Positions 7,263-16,083 of a stretch of 59,721 bases of DNA are shown here, piece after piece. Both the position numbers and the translations under genes were made by a program. The notes below the pieces were generated by a model. The model saw only the letters and a program-made list of their open reading frames with translations. It was not told the DNA's origin and did no database searches. Source of the DNA: Planctomycetia bacterium (GTDB taxonomy: Bacteria; Planctomycetota; Planctomycetia; Pirellulales; Thermoguttaceae); NCBI GenBank assembly GCA_030527185.1, contig JAUNBF010000013.1, forward strand, positions 1 to 59,721, in the 5' to 3' direction. Position 1 is the stretch's first letter, and each line of letters begins with the position of its first letter.

Positions 7263-9833
7263 ATGAGAGCCATTTCTGAAAGAGTGCGTCAGCATAAAGC
7301 AACCCTGGAATTCACTTTGGGGAGCAGTTTCACCGTTACGATTTTCCGGGGAGTAGGCGTTTTGTTAGGACTTTTCCTGATAACGGTGGTCGTTGCGGAA
7401 GATTACGAATGGAACGTGACGGACGGGTGGATGTTTCAGACAGGAAGTTCGGCAGGGACGGAGGGGAACTGGAAAGGTGGCATGACACCTTTTGAAAACG
7501 CGGTTCTTTCCGGGGACAAAACGGTTTGGATTACGTCGGGAACGGCTAAATATTCAGGTAATCCGTCTGTCACGTGGGGAAGTGAGGAAAATCAGACACA
7601 ATGTAATCTGAATGTTTTGGGAGGAGTTCAAATCTTCGTTCAGGGAGGAAAAATAGAAGGGCAAACCGTTTGGACAAACATCTGCGTTGGTTCTGGTGGA
7701 AAAATCACACTGGGAACGGATGCTGCCGACACCACCTCTTCGATTTCTTTTAGCGGCTGGAATAGTCTTTATCTAGGCACGTCGGGGACAGGAACATTCG
7801 TCCAACGAGGTGGCATATTCACCACTCCGATTGGAATTTATTTGGGAGGCAAAGGTGACTGGCAACCTAGTGCGACCCATTACAAGGGAGTCTATCATCT
7901 TTATGGTGGTACGGTAAATGCGACGAGTGGAAATGGTTTTATCCAGATAGGAAAAGAGGGACAGGGGGTCTGGAACCAATACGGCGGGACATTGAATGCT
8001 GGGAGCATTACGACGGGAAATGGGCAGGGACTTCTGAATTTTTTCCTCTCACCGGAAGGTTTTGGAAAAATCCATCTGGAAAATGACATTACAGGATTCG
8101 AAGGAACACTTTATGTTGGCGTGGCTGGTTTTGCAGGGTTGACTCCCACAGACACATCTTCTTTGTTGATTGCCAGAACAGGCGGGATTTCCAAAACAGC
8201 ATCCAGTACACTTTTTAACGTGGAATCGACCAACAACGGACTTCAAGCCACGCTCGATAAATCCGCCCAAGTCGCCACTGCCATGGACATTACCGGCCAG
8301 ACGATTGCGGTTCCGGCTTCCGGTTGGATTTCGTTCACAACTCCACCTGCCGAGAAGGAAATTCAGGTCGTTCTAAATCGGGATATTTCGACGCAACAAC
8401 GGGCAGATTTCATGGCATGGCTTGCCAACAGTCCGAATTTGATGGTTTCGCAAGGGGGAAGTTCTGATACGATCCGGGTAGCCTGGACTTCTGGCGAATC
8501 GTTTGCGTGGGATTTGGCGGCTTACAACGCGGAAATGGGGACGAATCTTTCGGTTATCGGTTTGGGAAATGCCAGCCGGGAAACGTATTTCTGGAAGGCG
8601 AATCAGGCAGGAACACTCTTCACCTCAGGAAATTCCGCAGGGACGGATGGTTTTTGGGAAGGTGGTTTGACACCTTTCCACGGAAGTATTCTTTCCGGGG
8701 AAAAGACCGTTTATCTGCCTGCCACCAATATTACTTTTTCAGGAGCGGACAAAGAGGGAGCTTACGACGAATCGGTCAGTAATCTTTCGATTAAGGAGAA
8801 TGCCAAGCTGGTTCTCGACGGAACGACACTCACAGGAGAGGCTCACTGGGGGAACGTCTGTCTTTCTACAGGGGGAACGTTGGAAATGCGCGGTAACGCA
8901 AATCTTTTCATCAACGGTTGGAACGCACTGTATGTCGGGATGTATGGCGAAGGAACTGTTTTGCAGTATGGTGGAAAAGTCGTCACGCCGAGAGGACTTT
9001 GGATCGGAGTACGGGGAGATAGTTTTGGACCGGACGAAACCCGAATGGGAACGTATTCACTGTATGGCGGAGAAATGGAAGCTCTTTGGAATACTGGTAC
9101 CGTTCTGTTGGGAGATTCTGATGCCACAAAATCGACAGGAAATCTCAACCTCTACGGCGGCACGATCAAAGCTCTGGCACTGGAAGGAAACGCGAATGGC
9201 AGGCTTTCCTTTTTCCTTTCCGATTCCACCCCCGGAACCCTGTCGGTCAATACCTTGACCTATCAGGGCAAAATCCACGTCGGATTAGACCACGGTTTTG
9301 GCTTTTTCCCCAGCGATTTTTCCGCCAAACTGCTCACGGTGGCCGATGGCCTGACGACCATTCCCGACAACACCACGGCCAGTCCCGTTTTCTCGCTTTC
9401 GGTTGCGGAGAATGCTCTTTCCGTTTCGCTTCGTGAGGATGCCTGGCTGGGGGAATTTTCGCTGGAACAGGGGGGGAGGATGGACGACAAAAACGGTTAC
9501 GGCTGGATTACATTGGCTGAGACTTCTACCGACAATGCGAATCTGATTTTTCAGTTGTCCGGCCTGGAAGATTACACACCTTTTGTAGACTGGCTGGTGG
9601 AAAACAGTTCGCAGGAAGTAACCTGGCTGGGGGAAAATCGAATCGAATTTCTTCTCCGTGGCAACCTCTTTGCGTGGGATTTTACCCCCTTTGCGGGCGG
9701 AGACGTTCGGATGGTGGCACTGGAAGCCTCCGTCCCGGAACCGGCCACGTGGTGTCTGCTCCTGTTGGGCGGAATTTTGCTTTTCCGCCGTGGAAACATT
9801 TTTCGCAGAACTTTCGGAAAGGAGACGCTATGA
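7263..9833 (+). CDS. PEP-CTERM protein with internally duplicated body
   Basis: Large exported surface protein of 856 residues. The start is ATG 7263 with GGAGG five bases upstream; an in-frame ATG at 7248 would overlap that site. A 20-residue basic n-region precedes a signal segment ending VVVAED. The body is two homologous halves, about residues 50-420 and 440-830. Each opens with SSAGTEGNWKGG or NSAGTDGFWEGG, contains the WN[SA]L-Y[LV]G and LYGG[TE] motifs of autotransporter-like beta-solenoids, and has a FAWD motif near its end. The C-terminus is VPEPATWCLLLLGG plus an arginine-rich end, a PEP-CTERM sorting signal. Unlike three other PEP-CTERM genes here it has no homopolymer tract at its 5' end. 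It overlaps the next gene by ATGA, so the two are translationally coupled. Confidence 0.88.
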   Translation: MRAISERVRQHKATLEFTLGSSFTVTIFRGVGVLLGLFLITVVVAEDYEWNVTDGWMFQTGSSAGTEGNWKGGMTPFENAVLSGDKTVWITSGTAKYSGNPSVTWGSEENQTQCNLNVLGGVQIFVQGGKIEGQTVWTNICVGSGGKITLGTDAADTTSSISFSGWNSLYLGTSGTGTFVQRGGIFTTPIGIYLGGKGDWQPSATHYKGVYHLYGGTVNATSGNGFIQIGKEGQGVWNQYGGTLNAGSITTGNGQGLLNFFLSPEGFGKIHLENDITGFEGTLYVGVAGFAGLTPTDTSSLLIARTGGISKTASSTLFNVESTNNGLQATLDKSAQVATAMDITGQTIAVPASGWISFTTPPAEKEIQVVLNRDISTQQRADFMAWLANSPNLMVSQGGSSDTIRVAWTSGESFAWDLAAYNAEMGTNLSVIGLGNASRETYFWKANQAGTLFTSGNSAGTDGFWEGGLTPFHGSILSGEKTVYLPATNITFSGADKEGAYDESVSNLSIKENAKLVLDGTTLTGEAHWGNVCLSTGGTLEMRGNANLFINGWNALYVGMYGEGTVLQYGGKVVTPRGLWIGVRGDSFGPDETRMGTYSLYGGEMEALWNTGTVLLGDSDATKSTGNLNLYGGTIKALALEGNANGRLSFFLSDSTPGTLSVNTLTYQGKIHVGLDHGFGFFPSDFSAKLLTVADGLTTIPDNTTASPVFSLSVAENALSVSLREDAWLGEFSLEQGGRMDDKNGYGWITLAETSTDNANLIFQLSGLEDYTPFVDWLVENSSQEVTWLGENRIEFLLRGNLFAWDFTPFAGGDVRMVALEASVPEPATWCLLLLGGILLFRRGNIFRRTFGKETL

Positions 9834-10855
9834 AAAATTTTGTCCGAAGCAAGGGACTGGAAATACCACAACGGTTGGCTGGTTTTACGTTGGTAGAATT
9901 ACTGGTGGTGATTGCCATTATCGGGATGTTGGTGGGGCTGTTACTCCCCGCCGTCCAACAGGCACGGGAAGCGGCTCGGCAAATGCAATGCGCGAATCAT
10001 CTACGAAACATTGCCCAGGCCTGCCTGACACACGAATCGTCCCTGCGAACGCTCCCTTCTGGGGGGTGGGGCTGGAAATGGCTTGGCGACCCCGATCGTG
10101 GCAGTGGCTGGAAGCAACCGGGAGGACTTTTTTACAACATCCTCCCTTTTATCGAACAGACCGCACTCCACCAACTGTCCCATTCCTCTCAGTCGAATTT
10201 GAAGGAGAACGCCCTTCTTTTGACGGAATCCCCTTTGAGTATTTACCACTGCCCATCGCGACGCACCGCGAAGTGTTATCCTGCCTGCGAAGGCTGGGGC
10301 GGGGAAAATGTGGTGGGAACGGCACCAATTTCCCTGACACTCCGAAAAAATGCTCGATGTGATTACGCCGAAAATGGAGGAACGGTCTATCTGGAAGAGT
10401 CACTCGATTCGATTGGAATGTTTCTTTCCAGCTACACTTCTGCCAACGCAACGGAGGCCAAAGTCACCCAAAAACAACGGCTTTACAACGGCGTTTTTGG
10501 ACAGGGAGGAGGATTTTCGCTGGCGGAGATTCGAGATGGAACGAGCAATACCCTTCTGGTTGGGGAAAAATATCTCAATCCCGATGCCTACGAAACCGCG
10601 GCCAATTCCGGCGACGATACAGCCTGGTGTGTCGGCCATGATCAGGATATTTGCCGTTATGCTTCGGTGGTTCCCTGCCAGGATCGAGCTTATTATGAAC
10701 AAACTGTTAATTTCGGCTCCCCGCATGCCGGAGGTTTTCAGACCGCGTTGTGCGATGGCTCTATCCGAAAAGTATCGTATTCGGTCGAACTTCTCCAGTT
10801 CCAACGGCTCTGCAATCGAAACGATGGCGAAATTCTCGATTTTTCCACGTTCTGA
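9830..10855 (+). CDS. DUF1559 pseudopilin-like protein
   Basis: Type II secretion/type IV pilin-like protein of the planctomycete DUF1559 family, 341 residues. The start ATG 9830 overlaps the stop of the PEP-CTERM gene (ATGA) and has AAAGGAG upstream. The N-terminal leader ends ..RLAG, then FTLVELLVVIAIIGML, the prepilin-peptidase signal and hydrophobic helix. PAVQQAREAAR and CANHLRN follow, then the DUF1559 body with GGWGWKW, LPFIEQ and CPSRR. The end has the family SPHAGGFQTALCDGSIR motif. Translational coupling suggests that this pseudopilin works with the PEP-CTERM partner; the biochemical role of DUF1559 proteins is not established. Confidence 0.93.
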   Translation: MKNFVRSKGLEIPQRLAGFTLVELLVVIAIIGMLVGLLLPAVQQAREAARQMQCANHLRNIAQACLTHESSLRTLPSGGWGWKWLGDPDRGSGWKQPGGLFYNILPFIEQTALHQLSHSSQSNLKENALLLTESPLSIYHCPSRRTAKCYPACEGWGGENVVGTAPISLTLRKNARCDYAENGGTVYLEESLDSIGMFLSSYTSANATEAKVTQKQRLYNGVFGQGGGFSLAEIRDGTSNTLLVGEKYLNPDAYETAANSGDDTAWCVGHDQDICRYASVVPCQDRAYYEQTVNFGSPHAGGFQTALCDGSIRKVSYSVELLQFQRLCNRNDGEILDFSTF

Positions 10856-10977
10856 ATAAGTGCCGCTCTGATACGAGGAAATCAGGAGTACCCCCTTGCG
10901 GAAAGTTTCAGGGAGAATTAGAATGCTTGAGAATTTTCGGATAAATACAAAGGTGTGGTATTCCTGGAGCGGATTGT

Positions 10978-11883
10978 GTGACGATGACTTTTTTTGCGGA
11001 ACATGCCCTTTTCCTGACAGGACCAACCGCCAGCGGCAAAACCCAATTGGCGTTGGCTCTGGCTCGTGAACACCATGCGGAAATCCTCTCGATGGATGCC
11101 TACGCGGTCTATCGTGGCATGGACATCGGTACGGCCAAGCCAACTCTCCAGGAACGGTCGAAAATTCCGCACCATCTGATTGATTTGCGTGATCCTACCG
11201 AGGATTTCAGTCTGGCCGAGTACCTTCAGGAAGCTCGAAAAGTGGCGGAAGACGTCTTTTCTCGCGGAAAAACACCTCTTTTTGTCGGAGGAACACCGCT
11301 CTATTTGAAATCGCTCCTGTTTGGATTGTTTGAGTCGCCTCCTGCTGATGAGACGTTTCGCCAGAGATGGCAACAACAAGCTCAAGAGGCCGCGGCAGCA
11401 GGAGATTCCCATTTCCTTCACCGAAAAGTTCAGGAAATCGATCCTCGCGCTGCGCAACGATTACATCCCCATGATACCCGACGACTCATTCGCGCACTGG
11501 AAATTTTTCACCAAACCGGCCAACCCATGAGTACGCTTCAGACTCAGTTTGAAAAAACCGTACCCGAAAACCTCCGTTCCCGAATTCATGTCCTCGACCC
11601 GCCTCGTGAGGAACTGCACCGACGGATTGAAAAGCGGGTGGATGCCATGTTTGAACAGGGACTTCTGATAGAAATTCAGAATCTGCTCCAGAAATATGGC
11701 TCTCTCAGTTTTACCGCCTCTCAGGCCGTTGGCTATCGGGAAGTTTTACCTTATCTGGCCGCCTGTTCCCGTGGAGAAAAGCCTTCGTTGGAGGCCTTGA
11801 AAGAGGAAATAAAAGCCCACACAAGACAGTTAGCCAAAAGACAGTGTACCTGGCTTCGCGGATTATTAGGCGCGGTGCTTTAA
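10978..11883 (+). CDS. miaA: tRNA dimethylallyltransferase
   Basis: Transfers the dimethylallyl group to A37 of tRNAs that read UNN codons. The N-terminal P-loop GPTASGKT lies near residues 15-22. It is followed by SMDAYAVYRGMDIGTAKP (a variant of the family SxDSxQVYRGMDIGTAKP, with Ala in place of Ser and Ala for Gln), HHLIDL, FVGGTPLYLKSLLFG and the C-terminal QAVGYRE and TRQLAKRQ.TWLR motifs. The length of 301 residues is normal. GTG 10978 is preferred, with GGAG eight bases upstream; ATG 10984 is possible. It sits alone after a DUF1559 gene. Confidence 0.96.
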   Translation: MTMTFFAEHALFLTGPTASGKTQLALALAREHHAEILSMDAYAVYRGMDIGTAKPTLQERSKIPHHLIDLRDPTEDFSLAEYLQEARKVAEDVFSRGKTPLFVGGTPLYLKSLLFGLFESPPADETFRQRWQQQAQEAAAAGDSHFLHRKVQEIDPRAAQRLHPHDTRRLIRALEIFHQTGQPMSTLQTQFEKTVPENLRSRIHVLDPPREELHRRIEKRVDAMFEQGLLIEIQNLLQKYGSLSFTASQAVGYREVLPYLAACSRGEKPSLEALKEEIKAHTRQLAKRQCTWLRGLLGAVL

Positions 11884-12175
11884 ATTTGAAATGACGAAAA
11901 TATTCACCATAAGTCCATTAAATTTAAGCCTTTTCCGATAATTTTGTAAAGGGGTTGTTAGGTGGTGTTTACGCAAAAATTCAAGTTTTTCAGCCAAAAT
12001 ATCAATAAAAGTGGGGTAGGGAAATGACAAAATGGGAACCGCGTTCTCGACGCTCCCGGCCTCCCGTACAGTAACGATATGTGGAGAAACTACTGGCAAT
12101 AAAAAGTAGACACTCCCCCCATGGGTAAACTCAAATTGGAAACTCCCAAAAATTGGCTCCTTGCCAATACCCCCC
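11884..12175 (+). other. Intergenic stretch without a supported gene
   Basis: Lies between miaA and the tRNA promoter. A minus-strand open frame (11866-12249) spans it, but it has no recognisable family, overlaps the tRNA gene and its promoter, and is not called. Confidence 0.45.
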
Positions 12176-12203
12176 TTGACGAAAATAAGAAGAAGGTTAT
12201 ACT
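12176..12203 (+). promoter_or_regulatory. Promoter of tRNA-Thr
   Basis: TTGACG (12176-12181), a 16-nt spacer and TATACT (12198-12203), about 42 nt before the mature tRNA. Confidence 0.6.
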
Positions 12204-12244
12204 GTGTAAAAATTGAGGTTGGAAAGTTTTCCTCAAGGTTTTTT

Positions 12245-12317
12245 GCCAATGTAGCTCAATAGGCAGAGCACAGCTTTCGTAAAGCTGGGGTTAAGGGTTC
12301 GATTCCCCTCATTGGCT
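12245..12317 (+). tRNA. tRNA-Thr (anticodon CGT)
   Basis: Full cloverleaf of 73 nt. The acceptor is GCCAATG/CATTGGC, the D arm GCTC/GAGC and the anticodon stem CAGCT/AGCTG with loop TTCGTAA, so the anticodon CGT reads ACG (Thr). The T arm has loop TTCGATT and one A-C mismatch in its stem. CCA is not encoded. It lies 110 nt upstream of the TPR/alpha-CTD gene and may share its transcript. Confidence 0.93.
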
Positions 12318-12427
12318 CTTTGATTTGGTTGCGGGCGTTGCGATTGATGGATGGTGCGGACGCCAGGTTATTCAGGGGATGTTCTTTCGCGGAGCAGCCC
12401 CTTGTTCAGTTTGTGGAGGAACGTTGG

Positions 12428-13738
12428 ATGGTACTCAGTCAGGATTTCGACCTGAAACAGCTTGTGCAAATGAACTGTTCCTTTGGTCCTCAGGAGATTG
12501 ATAGGATCAATCGCTGCATTGCTGCGAAATATTCCAATTTTCGTATTTTTCAGGACGCGGTGAATGAACTGGAGGCACACGAAGAGGAGCAGAGTCCTGC
12601 TGGAATGGTTCGATTGGGAGTTTGTCTGTATCTCCTGGGAAAATACAATCGTTGTCTGAATGTTCTCTCCCACGGTGATGGCGGAGCGTTGGCTCATTTC
12701 TATATGGCGAAGGCGAATTACTCCCTGAAAAATTACACGGAAGCGGAACGAGCTTATCAGCGAGCCAAAGTGGCCGGGTATTCGGCAGATGCCTGCATGT
12801 TGGGGATTGTGGAGGTCAAGCGTGCCAGTGGAAAAGTACAGGAGGCGTTGGATTTGCTGAATGATTTGAGCGGTTCCGTGCAGCAGACGTCGGAATACCT
12901 TTATCAGCGTGGAGTGACGGCGTTGATGAGTGGCGGATCGAGTGATGAGGTGGGAAATTGGTTCTCACGGGCCGTCGACGCGAACCCGCTCCATCCGGGA
13001 GCTTTGTTTGGGCTGGCTCTGGAGAGTGACCGCCGTGGCAACGATGACGACGCTCTGGAACTTTACAAACGGGCGGCGGCACAGTTTCCGTCCCATGTCG
13101 GGTCTCTGATCAATCTGGGGCTGATGTACGAGGATCGGAATGAGAACGAGTTGGCGGTGCAGTGTTACGAACGGGTTTTGGATGCCTATCCTGAAAATGA
13201 GCATGCCCGGCTGTATTTGAAGGATGCGCAGGCGAGCAGTCTGTCGTGCGAGGAGGTGGTTCCGCACAATCCGATGGGTCAGATTTTGAAGACGCCGGTG
13301 GTCGATTTCGAGTTGTCGGCCCGTGCCCGGAATTGCCTGCAAAGTATGGGGATTCAGACGTTGGGCGATTTGTGCAGCTATACCGAAGCGGAATTGCTGG
13401 GAAGCAAGAATTTCGGCGAAACGAGTTTGGTCGAAGTGAAGAATATGCTCAAGTCGAAGAACTTGCAGTTGGGTCAGACCAGTACCAAGGCTCAGCCGCC
13501 GGAAGTGCCGGATATTGATACGCTGGTTGATGCCGAGACGCTGAATTGCCCGATTTCTTCGATGGGCTTGTCGGTACGTGCCCGCAAGTGCATGAGTCGT
13601 AACGGGATTACGACGATTGGCGACCTGATTCGCAAAACGGCGGATGAATTGTTGGCGTGCAAGAATTTCGGTGTCACGAGTTTGCTGGAAGTGCGCGAAA
13701 AGTTGACCGAAATGGGACTTCGGCTGCACGGCGAGTAG
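12428..13738 (+). CDS. TPR protein with two RNA polymerase alpha-CTD-like domains
   Basis: Cytoplasmic protein of 436 residues. The N-terminal two thirds (about 50-280) are tetratricopeptide repeats, e.g. ALAHFYMAKANYSLKNYTEA and HVGSLINLGLMYEDRNENEL. Two copies of the helix-hairpin-helix C-terminal domain of RNA polymerase alpha follow: about 290-350 (LSARARNCLQSMGIQTLGDL, then LLGSKNFGETSLVEVK) and 372-434 (LSVRARKCMSRNGITTIGDL, then LLACKNFGVTSLLEVR). That domain contacts promoter UP elements and activators in RpoA. The role here is unknown; a transcription or DNA-linked scaffold is plausible. Proteins of this make-up occur in planctomycetes. ATG 12428 with GGAGG eight bases upstream is chosen over an upstream TTG next to the tRNA. 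Confidence 0.85.
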   Translation: MVLSQDFDLKQLVQMNCSFGPQEIDRINRCIAAKYSNFRIFQDAVNELEAHEEEQSPAGMVRLGVCLYLLGKYNRCLNVLSHGDGGALAHFYMAKANYSLKNYTEAERAYQRAKVAGYSADACMLGIVEVKRASGKVQEALDLLNDLSGSVQQTSEYLYQRGVTALMSGGSSDEVGNWFSRAVDANPLHPGALFGLALESDRRGNDDDALELYKRAAAQFPSHVGSLINLGLMYEDRNENELAVQCYERVLDAYPENEHARLYLKDAQASSLSCEEVVPHNPMGQILKTPVVDFELSARARNCLQSMGIQTLGDLCSYTEAELLGSKNFGETSLVEVKNMLKSKNLQLGQTSTKAQPPEVPDIDTLVDAETLNCPISSMGLSVRARKCMSRNGITTIGDLIRKTADELLACKNFGVTSLLEVREKLTEMGLRLHGE

Positions 13739-13766
13739 GGTTGCGGATAGGTGATTTTAGGAGGAG

Positions 13767-13805
13767 AACGTCGTAGTGGAGACACGTCCCTACGGCGTTT
13801 TTTAT
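13767..13805 (+). terminator. Rho-independent terminator
   Basis: Stem AACGTCGTAG (13767-13776) with CTACGGCGTT (13790-13799), ten pairs including one G-T, then a T-rich tail. It separates the TPR gene from tgt. Confidence 0.75.
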
Positions 13806-13826
13806 TGAAAAAATTTGAGGCAAGGG

Positions 13827-14954
13827 ATGTTTTCACTGAAAGTTGTTCAGGCCGATTCCGAAACGGGTGCCCGGGCAGGAATTTTGCGGACAGAACGTGG
13901 CGAGGTGCCGACGCCCGCGTTCATGCCGGTGGGGACGGTAGGTTCGGTGAAGGGAATCGAGCTTCATTTACTGGAACAGACCGGGTCGCGGATTATTCTG
14001 GGGAACACGTATCATCTGGCGCTGCGTCCGGGAGCGGAACGAGTGCAGAGGTTGGGCGGGCTGCATCGTTTTACTGGCTGGCGGGGGCCGATGTTGACGG
14101 ACAGCGGCGGTTTTCAGCTTTTCAGTCTGGCTCAGCGAACCAAAATTACGGAGGAAGGAGCCGTTTTTCAGTCGCATATCGACGGAAGCCGGCTCACACT
14201 CACGCCGGAACGGGCCGTGGCGATTCAGGAGGCGTTGGGGAGTGACATTGCGATGGTGCTGGATCATGTTGTGGGACTGCCGAATACGGAGAAGGTGGTC
14301 TACGATGCCATGCAACGAACCATCCGTTGGGCAAAGCGGTGCCAGGACGCCGCCACTCGGAAAGAGCAGGTGCAATTTGCCATTGTGCAGGGGGGGCTGA
14401 ATCGGGATTTTCGGCAGGAATGTGCGGAAAAACTGGTGGCGATGGATTTTCCCGGATATGCCATCGGAGGATTGAGTGTGGGGGAGGAACCGTGCGAAAT
14501 GTACCGGATGTTGGACTGTACGGTGCCTGCGCTACCTGCTGAAAAACCGCGTTATTTGATGGGAGTGGGGACGCCGGTCGATCTGCTGGAGGGGATTGCC
14601 CGTGGTGTGGATATGTTTGACTGCGTGATGCCGACGCGCAATGGCCGAAACGCGATGGCTTTTACCGATCATGGAAAAATGCGGCTGCGGAATGCTCAAT
14701 ATCAGGAGGATGAACGGCCACTGGAAGAAGATTGTCCCTGTCCGGCCTGCCAGCGTTCGCGAGCGTACCTGCGGCACCTGTTCGTCGCCAGGGAAATGTT
14801 GGGGCCGATTTTATTGTCGATTCATAATATCACTTACTACCAACGTCTGGTAGCGCGTGCCCGAACGGCAATTTTGGAAGGGCGTTACGCGGCCTTTGTC
14901 CAGGAACGTAAGATGGGTTGGGAAAGAACCCGTCGTTCGGAAGGAAGGCAATAG
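13827..14954 (+). CDS. tgt: Queuine tRNA-ribosyltransferase
   Basis: Exchanges guanine 34 for the queuosine precursor preQ1 in GUN-anticodon tRNAs. Readable family motifs are [41 protein letters not shown] (with the catalytic Asp), [17 protein letters not shown], the second Asp in [15 protein letters not shown], and the zinc ligands CPCPAC plus a distal His in SIHNITYY. The length from ATG 13827 is 375 residues, normal for the family. GAGG lies six bases before ATG 13827; a TTG at 13815 is also open. It follows a terminator and is probably transcribed alone. Confidence 0.96.
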   Translation: MFSLKVVQADSETGARAGILRTERGEVPTPAFMPVGTVGSVKGIELHLLEQTGSRIILGNTYHLALRPGAERVQRLGGLHRFTGWRGPMLTDSGGFQLFSLAQRTKITEEGAVFQSHIDGSRLTLTPERAVAIQEALGSDIAMVLDHVVGLPNTEKVVYDAMQRTIRWAKRCQDAATRKEQVQFAIVQGGLNRDFRQECAEKLVAMDFPGYAIGGLSVGEEPCEMYRMLDCTVPALPAEKPRYLMGVGTPVDLLEGIARGVDMFDCVMPTRNGRNAMAFTDHGKMRLRNAQYQEDERPLEEDCPCPACQRSRAYLRHLFVAREMLGPILLSIHNITYYQRLVARARTAILEGRYAAFVQERKMGWERTRRSEGRQ

Positions 14955-15035
14955 GAGCCGGACAGTGGCGCAAGGCAATTTCCGACTCAAATGTTTTTCC
15001 GATATAATTGCACGATTTCCACAAATTTTTCCAGG

Positions 15036-15986
15036 TTACGCCAAATCGAGACGCCAGATCGCCCCCTGTTTGGCGGCAATCTGTTTGGGACGTTCAGGAT
15101 TCGGCTCAAACTCCGGTGGCTTGTTTCCCAGAAGGTAATCGCGCATGGTGAGTTGGAATACCGCTTCTTTAGGCGTCAGGCGAAGATTCACGATTCCGAT
15201 GTCGCCCCAATGTCCGTTGGAGGGGAGCGTCAACGCCGGGACACCTTCGTAATCCGCCCCATTCCAGTAATGAGCGTGACCATTGAGATACCCTGCCACA
15301 CAGGAATGCGATTTCAGAACGTCGGCAATTTTCGTCTCGTTCAGAAGATGGTGTGATCCAACAATAACCGGTTTCGTCTGGGATTTCAGCGTCTCGTGAA
15401 GCCAATCTTTCTGATCCGGCAAGATTTCGCCCGGCGTGATCCATCGGTTCGGATCGTCCGACTGAATGAGCGAATCGAGGAGGAGAAAATCGACAAACGG
15501 CGTTTCCACACGGAAAACAAGCCGGTCGGAAAGCAACGATTTCTGTGCATGCTCCGGGAAAATCTCCGTAAATGTGTCTCGCCGGTCGTGATTTCCCATG
15601 CAGGTCGTCCACGGAATCCCGGCCTGGTGCAACGGTACCATCAATTCCTGAAGCACAACGTAATCTTCCCGTTTGCCATACAGAAACGCAAAGTCACCAT
15701 AAATCAGCACGTGAGCCGGGCGGGGATTCATGGCGACGATTTCCGAAATGCTCTTCCGCAGGAAGTCCAACTGATGTTTCAAATTCGGTCCGCAGTGCGT
15801 GTCCGCCAAAAGAACCAAATGGTTTGAATCGACTGGAATATCTTTGCCAACTTCCGCATGAAGCAGTTTTCCAGGGTCGATTGCCAACGCGGCGGCGGAA
15901 AAACCGAGCGTGGCGAGAAAACGACGACGGCTGCAAAGAGGCATTTCCGGTAATTTCTTTTCCAACGATGTTTGGGAATGTTCCAT
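15036..15986 (-). CDS. Tat-exported calcineurin-like metallophosphoesterase
   Basis: Predicted periplasmic or surface phosphoesterase of 316 residues. The N-terminal SRRRFLATLGFSAAALA near residues 19-35 is a twin-arginine signal. Metallophosphatase motifs follow in order: LADTHC (D-x-H), IYGDFAF (GD), CMGNHDRRD (GNHD), VGSHHLL and NGHAHYW (GHxH). These supply the bimetal site. The substrate is unknown; phosphoprotein, nucleotide and phospholipid activities all occur in this family. It lies 98 nt after a GH5-like gene on the same strand, separated from it by a terminator-like hairpin. Confidence 0.88.
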   Translation of the reverse strand: MEHSQTSLEKKLPEMPLCSRRRFLATLGFSAAALAIDPGKLLHAEVGKDIPVDSNHLVLLADTHCGPNLKHQLDFLRKSISEIVAMNPRPAHVLIYGDFAFLYGKREDYVVLQELMVPLHQAGIPWTTCMGNHDRRDTFTEIFPEHAQKSLLSDRLVFRVETPFVDFLLLDSLIQSDDPNRWITPGEILPDQKDWLHETLKSQTKPVIVGSHHLLNETKIADVLKSHSCVAGYLNGHAHYWNGADYEGVPALTLPSNGHWGDIGIVNLRLTPKEAVFQLTMRDYLLGNKPPEFEPNPERPKQIAAKQGAIWRLDLA

Positions 15987-16025
15987 TTTAAATCCTTCTT
16001 CAAAATGTTTTGGGGAGGAAGGTCA

Positions 16026-16071
16026 TAAAAAAACTTTCGGGAGAATTCTTGTAAAAATTCATCCCGAAAAG
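16026..16071 (-). terminator. Terminator after the GH5-like gene
   Basis: On the minus strand, stem CTTTTCGGGA with TCCCGAAAG (arms 16062-16071 and 16034-16042), then seven Ts (16033-16027). It starts 13 nt past the stop codon at 16084. Confidence 0.75.
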
Positions 16072-16083
16072 CCTTTGTTTTCG

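Noticed and set aside
11866..12249. Minus-strand open frame of 127 codons between miaA and tRNA-Thr
   Set aside because: It overlaps the tRNA and its promoter, has no recognisable family and no clear ribosome binding site.
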